From Physocladia obscura (taxonomy: Eukaryota; Chytridiomycota; Chytridiomycetes; Chytridiales; Chytriomycetaceae), in assembly GCA_027596945.1 (NCBI GenBank), contig JADGJH010000248.1:1-17567 (forward strand): a DNA stretch of 17,567 bases. The letters are read 5' to 3'. The notes under the pieces were generated by a model. The model was not told where the DNA came from, did not search any database, and saw only the letters and a list, made by a program, of their open reading frames with translations. The position numbers and the translations under genes are program-made. Below are positions 1-7,771 of the stretch, piece by piece. How positions within the stretch are numbered: the first letter of the stretch is position 1; each line of letters opens with the position of its first letter.

Positions 1-66
1 TTTTAAAATTATCTTTGAATTCCTTTTGGGTTTTTTGGGGTTTTCCAATTTGATTGTAACATTTTG

Positions 67-110
67 AAAAAAAAAAAAAAAATTCAACCCAAAAAAAAAA
101 AAAAAAAAAA
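67..110. repeat. Two A homopolymer tracts upstream of the first gene
   Basis: A run of 16 A (67-82), a short spacer ending in CCC, then a run of 20 A (91-110) lie directly before the first gene. They are preceded by a T/G-rich stretch (26-46). Such tracts are common in the intergenic DNA of this window and may act as nucleosome-depleted promoter DNA. Their exact length is prone to sequencing error. Confidence 0.9.
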
Positions 111-136
111 TACTGTCGATAATCAAATCAAACCAA

Positions 137-295
137 ATGGCACCATTACTTCCAAACTTCAAGCAAATATTCCGTGATGCGCGCACGGCGGAAGAACAGC
201 GAGCAATCAGCAATGCGGCCGTTTTCAAGCTGGTGTCATACTTAGGCTTTGTCGTCCTGTTCAATGTTATTCGCAAATCATTGAATGACGAATGA
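137..295 (+). CDS. Small single-pass (tail-anchored-like) membrane protein, 52 aa
   Basis: A single open frame of 52 codons starts at the first ATG after the A tracts and ends with TGA. Residues 1-27 are polar and charged (start MAPLLPNFKQ). Residues 28-45 form one hydrophobic segment (AVFKLVSYLGFVVLFNVI), and a short polar tail (RKSLNDE) follows. That layout is typical of small mitochondrial outer-membrane or respiratory accessory subunits, such as the small TOM proteins, but I cannot match it to a named family. An AATAAA 33 nt after the stop supports a real, very short transcript. The frame has no intron. Confidence that it is a gene is moderate to good; its function is unassigned. Confidence 0.7.
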   Translation: MAPLLPNFKQIFRDARTAEEQRAISNAAVFKLVSYLGFVVLFNVIRKSLNDE

Positions 296-327
296 AAAAG
301 AAAAAATTTACTGACTGTGCACACTGT

Positions 328-333
328 AATAAA
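328..333 (+). terminator. AATAAA polyadenylation signal of the 52-aa gene
   Basis: An exact AATAAA hexamer lies 33 nt downstream of the TGA stop of the first gene, at the spacing expected for a fungal cleavage/polyadenylation signal. Confidence 0.6.
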
Positions 334-534
334 CTATGATTCATAATGCTACCATAACAGCTGCAATGAAGAGGAAAAGTTTTGCTTTTGTCATTTAATC
401 TTTGTCTTTTGTGTATGTTCAACAAACTAACAAGAAGCATACTTGAGTGTGTGTGTTGGCTGGATAAGAGCTACCTTGGTGAAAACAAATACGCGTTTGT
501 AATGGTAGTGCATCGCAATGTGCTTGGAGTAGGT

Positions 535-661
535 GTAAGTGGTGCTAACCCATTCACCACACTCCAAAACTGAAGCTGAATATATAGTTATCCGCTAATT
601 AGGCCACAAAACTATGACTCTAACCAACTTATATATTGTTGTCTCTTCTCTTCCAATCCAG
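535..661 (+). other. Probable spliceosomal intron on the + strand
   Basis: The segment begins GTAAGT, carries a CTAAC branch-like site at about 621-625, then a long pyrimidine run and a CAG acceptor at 659-661. Together these form a textbook fungal intron of 127 nt. The flanking coding frames are not resolved. With this donor, the upstream frame from ATG 415 joins to a frame that stops near 766. The longer downstream frame (662-845) would need a different upstream join. The transcript may be real while my exon model is not. Confidence 0.4.
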
Positions 662-845
662 ATTTTCAACAGAACCTTTAATCGCTCGAAAGGTTGTCCA
701 AATAATAAATCCTGCAACTCTGTCCAGCTATGGAATCCAGGAAGACTATTACGTGAAAGTAATTGATATTCCTGACAGAAAGCAGTTTTCCGGGAGAACC
801 CAGTTTCCTGCCTTTTGTTACAAAGATGTGGCTAATTTTTTTTAA
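662..845 (+). CDS. Possible 3' exon of an unidentified + strand gene
   Basis: After the CAG acceptor at 659-661, one frame stays open for about 60 codons, passes through IQEDYYVKVIDIPDRKQF, and stops with TAA at 843-845. The composition looks protein-like, but no family is recognised. The upstream in-frame exon cannot be placed: the best donor at 535 is preceded in this frame by a TAG. The stop shares the TTAA at 842-845 with the stop of the opposite-strand exon that follows, so the two would be convergent and overlapping. The alternative is that this frame is only the antisense side of untranslated DNA. Confidence 0.25.
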
Positions 846-1207
846 TATTTCAGGTAAGACAAATGCTCCAAGTCCCATTTTCTGTCATTGTTTTCGGTGT
901 CTACAAAGGCTAGTTGTGTTTGTCGAGTGAAGATTGGAAGGAATTCTGATGGAATAAGTTGATGAAGTGCAGGCTTCTTAGCTTGAATTTGCATGAAAAT
1001 GGAGGCTGCAGGCTCGGGAAGTTCATCGCGTTCAAGCACAGTCTTGAGTTGTGAAGCAAGAACTTGGTCTTTGTGATGCTGATTATAGTTATATGCGCAA
1101 TACTTTGAACAGAAGTTTCGACCAGTGAGAACTGCATCCTTTCCTGCCAAAGATTTTGCACAATATGTTGAATAACAGAGAGTTCCTGATTCGAGGCCAA
1201 TAAGTTT
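842..1207 (-). CDS. Probable last exon of a Cys-rich (zinc-binding) protein
   Basis: On the minus strand an exon starts right after a TTTTTTTAG acceptor (1208-1210) and runs 121 codons to a TAA at 842-844. It starts KLIGLESGTLCYSTYC, then has a C-x4-C (LCYSTYC), sixteen intervening residues, and C-x3-C (FCSKYC), followed by a charged, partly helical tail. The C-x4-C ... YC/FCSxxC spacing resembles the Cys motif that follows the PHD finger in CFP1/Spp1-type Set1-complex subunits. It also loosely recalls Rtr1/RPAP2 zinc proteins. Neither can be shown, because the upstream exons are not resolved. A GTAAGT donor at 1317 suggests the preceding intron is 1208-1317 and that a small exon (about 1318-1344) precedes it in phase. 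The gene's 5' part and start codon were not found. Confidence 0.4.
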   Translation of the reverse strand, partial: KLIGLESGTLCYSTYCAKSLAGKDAVLTGRNFCSKYCAYNYNQHHKDQVLASQLKTVLERDELPEPAASIFMQIQAKKPALHQLIPSEFLPIFTRQTQLAFVDTENNDRKWDLEHLSYLKY

Positions 1208-1242
1208 CTAAAAAAATCGTTCTTTAAAGTCAAAAGAGAGAG

Positions 1243-1268
1243 AACACGGCCCGGCTGAGGGTCGTGTT
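1243..1268. repeat. GC-rich inverted repeat (10-bp stem, 6-nt loop)
   Basis: AACACGGCCC and GGGTCGTGTT are complementary over ten positions with one G-T wobble, and enclose a GGCTGA loop. The hairpin sits in AT-rich DNA inside the proposed minus-strand intron 1208-1317. A second small stem (CGAG/CTCG) follows at about 1272-1285. Function unknown. Confidence 0.5.
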
Positions 1269-1344
1269 TAAACGAGGGGCATCTCGGCTATTTTGTTGGG
1301 GTGAATTTGACACTTACTTTTCGATTCCCAACTTCGGGGTCGTT

Positions 1345-2113
1345 CTAACTATCACTCAAATCTATCACATTATCCATCACTATCATTGAGTGAACAATCT
1401 TCACACCAGTCAAAGTTGAGTTGAGTTGTCACTTGCCGCAGTACAATCTCAGTCAATTCAAAATTTTATTAGAGAAGCTCCGCAGAAAAGTGTGTGTGGG
1501 CTGTACAGTAGGGGGGTTATTTAAAACGCTTTTCTAATCGAGTATTTAGCTTGTATTTTGAGAAATTGAAGAAATATGAAAATAAGGGTGGAAATCTTTC
1601 TTCAGCATAGTTTGGTTGCAGTGAACTTTTAACTATATTCACATTCCTTATGCTTCAATTTTTTATCTTACTTGCCAACAAGACATATAACTTTCATACC
1701 TGTGGATTAGATGAAGCAAATATCAATTTCAACTGTATTTTTCCACAACAAGGGTTTTTTTTAATAACAGGCATAATTGAATTCAAATAAAATTCAACGA
1801 AAACACAATGCAAAAGTCCAGCCGTTTCTTTGTACTCGATGTGGGACAAATTCAGAAATGGAAGCTGAACAGAAGATCAGCGCATACCAAATTTAGGGCA
1901 AGTTTCAGACGCCCTGAGTATGATAAATAGTTTAAAATGTTCAAAAACAACATATTAGATTGCGCTGTATAAAAAACTATTAATTTACTTATCTGTCTAA
2001 GTAGTTGACCTCAAGTCTTTTCTTTTTCAAAATCAAGCGAATTACAAATCGGGCTTGTTCTTTTTTAAGATTGGTAAATTTCACATTCAGCCGACACCAC
2101 ACAGACAAAATCA
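1345..2113. other. Unresolved stretch without a confident gene
   Basis: No long frame is present. Isolated splice-like signals occur on the minus strand, for example CCACAG at 1700-1705 followed 28 nt later by GTAAGA, and TGTACAG near 1501-1507. These could belong to upstream exons of the Cys-rich gene ending at 842. A 40-codon plus-strand frame (1808-1930, start MQKSSRFFVLDVG) is also open. The frames could not be joined into one model. The right part must hold the promoter and 5' leader of the zinc-finger gene at 2114. Confidence 0.5.
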
Positions 2114-2640
2114 ATGGTATTCAAAGGCGCTGGCGGTATATATCTGATCGAAGAAGACGTAGTACAGAACACAGAATCAACGCCGCCACTACAAAAAGAA
2201 AGTATTGGCAATTTAAGTCCACAGTCGTCTTCCAATCCAGAACTCATTCAAGAAGAACCAACAAACCAACCTGTTGTGCCAGCACCAACGATTAAAAAAG
2301 CACCCACTGGAAATTTGGTTTTCATATGCCCTTGGATTGGATGCAAAGCAGGTTTCTTCAAAATTTTCCATTATTAATACTACTAAAAAACCCAGAATTC
2401 AAACAAAAGTTCAACTATACTGCGCACTATTTCGTGCATGCTGGACTTCGACCTTTTGCGTGCTCTCAATGTAGCATAACTTTTGTTCGGAAACGAGATT
2501 TGAATAGGCATGAAAAATCAGTCCACAGTGAAATGGCGTTTCGAAGAAAATGTCCACAATGCGAAGTAAGTTTTACAAGACAAGATGCACTTCGGCGGCA
2601 TTTGCGGATGCGTTGTTTCCCTGTTGAAATCAAGAAATAA
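2114..2640 (+). CDS. Three-finger C2H2 zinc-finger protein, 160 aa, one 44-nt intron
   Basis: The model is exons 2114-2351 and 2396-2640. The intron (2352-2395) starts GTTTCT, has a TACTAAA branch site, and ends CCCAG. This join is the one that restores exact C2H2 spacing in finger 1: C72-x4-C77-x12-H90-x3-H94, followed by a TGEKP-like linker (AGLRPFA). Finger 2 is C102-x2-C105-x12-H118-x4-H123. Finger 3 is C132-x2-C135-x12-H148-x4-C153, a C2HC variant. Residues 1-65 are acidic and Ser/Pro/Gln-rich, as in an activation or linker region. The protein is probably a nuclear DNA-binding factor; the target is unknown. Finger 1 with C-x4-C resembles TFIIIA/Zap1-type first fingers. The frame is open 12 codons upstream of the ATG to a CAG acceptor-like site at 2088-2090, so an extra 5' exon is possible. 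Confidence 0.85.
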
Positions 2641-2753
2641 TCTTCATTATCACGTTTTTTTGATTCCAAATGCAATTTCTCTTCGTGCAAAGAAGTCAAT
2701 GTTATTTCAAGAAATTTTTGAAAAAATGTATCATGGCAAAATGTGATAAATTA

Positions 2754-2759
2754 AATAAA
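2754..2759 (+). terminator. AATAAA polyadenylation signal of the zinc-finger gene
   Basis: An exact AATAAA lies 114 nt after the TAA stop of the zinc-finger gene and is followed by a T/G-rich stretch. Confidence 0.6.
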
Positions 2760-2905
2760 GCTGTTGTGGTGGAATTATAATCACTGCATTTGTAAAACCA
2801 TTTGAATACCACAAATTAATTTGAACATATTTGTGTATTAAAGGATTTTAAGTTTTTGTGAACTTTGACTTGCAATTTCAAATTATTTCACGACAATATT
2901 CATTT

Positions 2906-2929
2906 CGGGGTGTCTTGGAAACATCCCCG
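2906..2929. repeat. Hairpin with one bulged base in intergenic DNA
   Basis: CGGGG-TGT (2906-2913) pairs with ACA-T-CCCCG (2921-2929), leaving one bulged T and a 7-nt loop. It is the only GC-rich segment between the zinc-finger gene and the next gene. Function unknown. Confidence 0.45.
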
Positions 2930-3431
2930 CGTTTTACCCAATCTTTAAGAATTCGAGCCTGTTGACTCAAAGTAAGAATAATCAAGCAACCTTAAATATT
3001 AGTGATAAGTCTGATAGAAGTGGATTAAATTTGAACTGTTCTTTGGGAGAAGTTACGATTTATTTTTCACAACGCAAATAACTTGTTAACAGACAAGACT
3101 GATCGAAGTACAAACGAGGTAATTGAGAAGAAAAACGATGAAATGAATCCAAAAAATTTAATATCATCCTTTTTACCATCCAAAATCTCGCTGCTACTTC
3201 TTTGTTACCAGCTTCCTTCATAACTTCACACTTCCACAAATACTTTATTGCATAAAAAATGATCATTGCATCAGTAAAAAAAGGAAAAAAGCAAAAAAAA
3301 GAAATTGGAGGAGGTTGAGAAGAACCTGCAACTACCAAATCCAAATCTGCCAGAAGACATTTGTCCTGATTTATCCTTGTCCAAATAGAAAAAATATGGA
3401 TAAAATCTTGAAGTCAATCTCCCTTTCAAAA
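2930..3431. other. Intergenic, convergent 3' ends, no confident gene
   Basis: The stretch lies between two convergent genes. A minus-strand frame of about 94 codons without ATG (3060-3344) is open, but nothing recognisable is encoded and no splice join to the 702-aa gene keeps frame. It contains a minus-strand AATAAA (3244-3249). Confidence 0.5.
3244..3249 (-). terminator. AATAAA polyadenylation signal, minus strand
   Basis: TTTATT on the given strand, that is AATAAA on the minus strand, lies about 183 nt past the TAG stop of the 702-aa gene. It is the first exact hexamer in that direction. Confidence 0.45.
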
Positions 3432-5593
3432 CTACAGGATGCTCTGAATACTAACAACAAACATTTCACCACCGGCCTTTACAACAGACGCGCAGCGTTC
3501 TTTCATATAAATAGATTCGGGAGTGACTGGAGATGAAAGGAGAAACGATTCCGCTTTGACAGCTCCAAGCTTCTCGCGTTGTGCCGGAGTAATAGTCGCA
3601 CCATTAATCAAAATATACTGAACAGAACCAGATGGAAGTGCGCAAACAGCATTATGAATCATGTCAACAATAAGTCCAGCGCTTTGGGAAGCTGTAACTT
3701 TAGACGCATTTTGCTTGATTTCTAGAACTCCAACTGTTGGCATATGCTCAGCAGTAAAAAATGCCATTTGTACTTCAGCAGAGTCAGAGGTGGCAGACCG
3801 CGATTTTTTGCGAGACGATTTCGGAATTGAAGCAAAAGCAACATACTGTGGAAGGACAGATCTTTCCATACGGGACTCTTCAACGGCCCATGTTTTTTCA
3901 GCAGTCTGACGGATAGCTCCTACAGACGAAAAATTGGCTAATGAGCCACTGAGATTCTTGGGAACCGCAAGCTGAGAGATAAAAGATTCGACAAAAATTG
4001 CTTTAGCATCCAGAAGTGAGTCACAAGAAGATTCAGAAACATGAGAAACGGAGTGTGAAGTTTTAGTTTCACCGAGACGAAAATGCGGGAGAGAACAAGT
4101 ACGCCGACCGTCTTGAAAAAGCTCAAATGGACGGTATTTTCCTGTTCGGTATTTACCGCCACCACCACATTCAGTGCAGAAGCCGTATGCATCCCGGCAA
4201 CAAGCACAAACCACTTCGACAGAAAACTTATCGGATTTGCGAGCAGATGCAGATTTACCAGAACAATGGCGTTTGCTTTGTTCGTCAGTCTCAGACTTGA
4301 CAACTTGAACGCCGCCGGATCCTATGTGTGTTTGACAGACATCACAGTGAACTGCTTTACCATCCTCATTAACCTTACGAGCACGTTTACGAGATTGAAC
4401 GACAGTGAGATTTAACTCGTGATTGGGAGACGCAGAAGTAGAATTAAGACAGCTATCACAGGAGACTTCGAGAATATATCCAGCAGAGAACGATTCAGTT
4501 GAACCACGAAGAACCATTGTTGCAACTGGGATACCACAAGATTTGCAATTGCAAGGGTGTTCAATAGTCTGCTTGTCGCCAACAGTTTTAGTTAGGTAAA
4601 CTGATGAGACAGCAGTTTCACGGTTTCCTTTGAAGGCCAAAGTCGAAGAGGTCGGCTTCGTAGAAACCGGAGCAAAATTTGAAGAAATTTGCTGGGATTC
4701 AGGAAATGCTGGCAGAACAAGACTGTCAAGCCAGTTAACTGAATCTGAACAGATCATTGGAGATGAAAATCCGTCAAAAGCCGTTGATGAAAAGACGCTG
4801 CTGCTAGCTTGTGCCGAGCCAAAATTGTTACTCAAGGCAGAAGCCGCGTCCATCGAGGCTGCGAACGGGGTGCCAAACGCAAAAACAGACATGAAGTCCG
4901 TTATAGTTGGGGTTGCGTTTGTGCTAGAAGAAGTAGAAGATTTGGCGAAAGAGATAGAGCCATCGCCAGCCAACGATGCGGCGCTGCTACTAACGGCTGC
5001 CGAGCCAAACATTGGGCTCAAGGCAGCCGCCGCGCCCATCAAAGCCGGAGCAGATGGGATCCCAAAAGGCATTAAAGTCGAGTTCAGAACGAAATCGGAC
5101 TGCCCTTTTGGTGAACTGGAAGAGTTTACTTGGTTGTCACCGTTTGTAGACCTGGAAATCGTAAACGGTACAAATTCACAACTTGAATTCAGAGAAACTG
5201 GCACAGACGGAAATTGCTTAAACGGTGCTGAAGCAAAATTTTGACCGAAAGAAGAAAGAAGATCGTAGTCATCCGCCGAAAAAGACGGATGATACGCAGC
5301 TGAAAAAAAACTTTAGATTTAACATCAATAAAGATACTGAGAAAGTACAAACCAGTTAGAGTATGCTCATCAAACAAACTAAGCTCCGGAGAAGATTCAC
5401 ACGGAGAGTTTAGAGCCGGAAGCGAAGGTGAGGGCGTGACAGTGTTGTTGTAGCCAGTGCTGCTGCTATTAGAGCCAATATTGGCCAACATCGCCATGAA
5501 TGTCTCAGCCGATGCCATAGTTGAAGCTGAGTTTTGCTTCTCCGCTTTAACTTTAACGCTGCAGCTGCTGTTGTTCTTAATGGTGGCATTCAT
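3432..5593 (-). CDS. Ser/Ala-rich protein with central Cys clusters, 702 aa; function unknown
   Basis: Exons are 5353-5593 and 3432-5299; the intron 5300-5352 (53 nt) begins GTTTGT and ends TTTTTTTTCAG, and joins in phase 1. The start is the ATG at 5593; codons upstream are open but lack ATG. Residues 1-290 are low-complexity Ser/Ala/Asn/Pro and include a degenerate internal repeat (about 160-192 and 223-257). Residues 330-482 hold Cys pairs: CNCKSC (330-335), CDSC (361-364), CDVC (399-402), CACC (445-448), CTEC (455-458). A basic RKRARK cluster (about 384-389) could act as an NLS. A compact motif GKYRTGKYRPFELF then GRRTC (about 462-482) looks like the family's conserved core. Residues 590-702 are less biased (VQYILINGATITP) and may fold as a separate domain. 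The Cys clusters suggest zinc binding and a nuclear regulatory role; this is inference, and I recognise no named family. Confidence 0.85.
4798..5062 (-). repeat. Degenerate internal repeat within the Cys-rich gene
   Basis: Two copies of about 80 nt (4798-4877 and 4983-5062) share blocks such as TGCCGAGCCAAA and CTCAAGGCAG. They encode parallel peptides: FGIPSAPALMGAAAALSPMF in one and FGTPFAASMDAASALSNNF in the other. Both lie in the Ser/Ala-rich region, so the repeat is an old tandem duplication of a low-complexity module. Confidence 0.7.
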
Positions 5594-6189
5594 TTTCAAG
5601 AAAGATTTTTTTTGGCATTTCGTGGGCCACAAGTTTTCTTTCAAGTGAAAATTTTCCGGAATCAGATTTGAACTTTTTGTTTCCGTCCCGCTATGACATG
5701 CAGCATATTGAAAGTTACGAAGAGCGGTATGGATTTTTGATCAAATCGATTATTCTGTCTTGTTGGCACGATTGTCAGCTATTTGTGCTTTCGCGACTTC
5801 CAACAACAGCAGTCGATAAAAAAATCACTTTCCGCGAAATCAGTCTCTGAATAACTCAAATTTTCCCACGAGCAATGTATTGAGTGTACTAAAATTTAAA
5901 GACGATTGAAGAGAGTATTGGGTTATTATTGTGAAACAGTGTGGCCTACCCACTAAACACCAAAACGTGCCAGCCTTGTATAAAATTGTTCAGTTAAAAA
6001 TAGGTGAATGCATCTGGCTGCATAAACCACAGTATTGGTAACAATTGCGCCATTGTCAGTGGAATTAATATTGTTATTGAGGTAGTAGACAAGATAATAG
6101 ATGATATAGTAGAAATGGGTGAATAAAAAGGGAAATGGTAAGTCTAGCCAACCATTTCATTTCACCAAGTCAAAAATACTCTGACTAAG
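5594..6189. other. Promoter side of the 702-aa gene, then possible LTR-like DNA
   Basis: The first part (5594-5880) should hold the minus-strand promoter of the 702-aa gene; no TATA box stands out. An 8-bp inverted repeat, GAAATGGT/ACCATTTC, with an 11-nt loop lies at 6132-6158. Because a copia RNase H end points into this stretch from the right, its 3' untranslated region and a decayed LTR could lie here, but I found no second LTR copy in the window to prove it. Confidence 0.35.
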
Positions 6190-6199
6190 CATTTCTAGT

Positions 6200-6298
6200 T
6201 TACTTGGGTGCTTTTTGAAAAGATTGCATACCGAGAGGTTTGGTAAGCAAGTTTGCCAGTTGTTTGGCAGTTTTGATGTATTCAATATTGAAAGAGTT
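6200..6298 (-). mobile_element. Ty1/copia retrotransposon remnant: C-terminal end of RNase H
   Basis: The minus strand encodes IEYIKTAKQLANLLTKPLG followed by MQSFQK and a stop (TAA at 6200-6202). This matches the highly characteristic C-terminal block of Ty1/copia polyproteins, in which an (I/L)xYIxTxxQLAD(I/L)(F/L)TKPL stretch follows the RNase H domain; here D is replaced by N. A further frame (KLEMLSQSIFDLVK) continues after a one-base shift, suggesting a frameshift in the old tail. Upstream the coding sequence has decayed: a YAEAQFHSAA stretch near 6.56 kb could be the AEAE(Y/F) motif of RNase H, and VDYFEDSHILVSQ near 7.7 kb vaguely recalls the RT YVDD region at about the right distance. 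No intact frame remains. Confidence 0.7.
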
Positions 6299-7740
6299 AT
6301 GACATTAGATTCTGGGGTAAAAATCCATTATTCTAAATATGTATGAGAGTATATAGTGTGTTAAACTATAAGTGGAAAACTCAATTAAGGGCGAGCTACA
6401 TTTGAGCAAGAGTAGGAGCAATTTGCATGGGAGTAAGAGTGGGGAGTTTTTTAAGAGTACGAGTGAAAGGATGGAGGTGTTTGCATGAACAAATGCATTA
6501 GAGCATAGAAATATTGATTGATTGGGAAAATTCAAAGGTGCTGCTGAGTGAAATTGTGCTTCAGCATACACAAGAATTAGAACACAACAATTACTTGAGA
6601 TTGGTGCGTAAGAACACATATGTGGGAAACCATTTTTTGATGAGAGAAGGAGGATGAGAGAAAGAAAATAGCTTGCCAAATCACATTTTCTCATATAATA
6701 GTAAGACAGATGCGTCCTAATGATATTAAAAACACAATGATAGTGAATTACCCAAGATATATACATAGTAGGGAGTTAATTACTTATGTAAATTAGATTT
6801 AAAATCTAATTTTCTTCAAGAATTTTTGAGAATAATCCCAAGCCTCCTAACATAAGTATTCCAAAACAATTAAAGCAGCTGCCAAGCAATTTCCAACAGC
6901 TTCTCAACAACTTTTCTTCTGAAGTGTCATATATACTTTATTTTTCTTTTTCTTTCTACTCCAAAACCCATTTAAGCCCAACTCTTTCCTTCATTATATT
7001 ATTTATCAGTTAAATAAAAGAAATCTTTGTTAATTATTAAACTTTAACCTGCAACTATATCACATACTTCAATCTCAAACTCTAGTCATTCAGTTCTGAG
7101 ATATAAATTATTGAATTAGTTGACTCAAGCCAATAGTGCTGCCTGCAGCCCTAGTACTACTCTTCTACAACTTGCTAGAAACTGATACCTGATCCTAATC
7201 TACTATTACCCAATTTACTTCAATTACTTCATTTTTTAGAGATTCCAATTTGAGAACCCCTATGCACATGTTCCACCCACTTTTTAAGTATCTGTTTATG
7301 AATAAACAATCAGATTTCTCCATCTGTAGCTGCAACTAAACTCAACTTTGAAGAGCACACTCATTTGTCACTAAAAAATCATTGTGCACATCAACAAAGT
7401 GACAACCTCACTGAAATTGATTTGTGGTTGCCTTGCTCAAGTTGAATGAAGTGGATGTGACTCATGTTTGACCCAAAAAAAGCCATCCAAGTTCCAAAAA
7501 TACAACCATGAAGGTTAACAGAAGGTAGCGGCACACCAACCAGCCTTGTTCTTCTTTGGGTGCATCAATTTGAGTGTGGCAATCATTTGCATTGAAATGC
7601 ATATTGTATGAATGCCTTTTGATCAATATTCTGTTCATTAACATATTGAGAGACCAGAATATGAGAATCTTCAAAATAATCTACCTCAACCACTTTTTGA
7701 ATCAAAACAAAACAAAAAACAAAAATAGGAGTAAGCAAAA
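6299..7740 (-). mobile_element. Probable decayed upstream part of the copia element
   Basis: There is no gene here. A minus-strand frame of 153 codons (6305-6766) is Leu/Ser-rich, and most of it matches nothing known. The strands are compositionally skewed (G/A-rich at 6350-6700, C/T-rich at 6840-7300). The distance from the weak RT-like remnant (about 7.7 kb) to the RNase H end (6.2 kb) is about 1.4 kb, as expected between these motifs in copia elements. The left boundary and any LTR were not found. This is inference from spacing and short motifs only. Confidence 0.3.
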
Positions 7741-7771
7741 TAAAAAATGAGGTCAATAGAAAAAAAGTCAA

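Noticed and set aside
113..122. ACTGTCGATA shared by the region before the 52-aa gene and the minus strand near 16303-16312
   Set aside because: Both lie upstream of start codons, but a 10-mer match is expected many times by chance in a window of this size, and no third convincing copy was found.
1318..1345. tRNA T-arm-like TTCGATTCCC near 1320
   Set aside because: The flanking bases do not pair as a T stem, and no acceptor or anticodon arm can be drawn around it.
3060..3344. Minus-strand frame as an extra 3' exon of the 702-aa gene
   Set aside because: The possible donor over its TAG stop and the CAG acceptor near 3330 do not keep frame, and an AATAAA lies inside the frame.
4630..5244. Plus-strand open frame of 204 codons
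   Set aside because: It is the antisense side of the Ser/Ala-rich part of the 702-aa gene. GCN/TCN codons on one strand leave the other free of stops.
6305..6766. 153-codon minus-strand frame as a gene
   Set aside because: Leu/Ser-rich with no domain, no promoter or splice context, and located where a decayed copia RNase H is expected.
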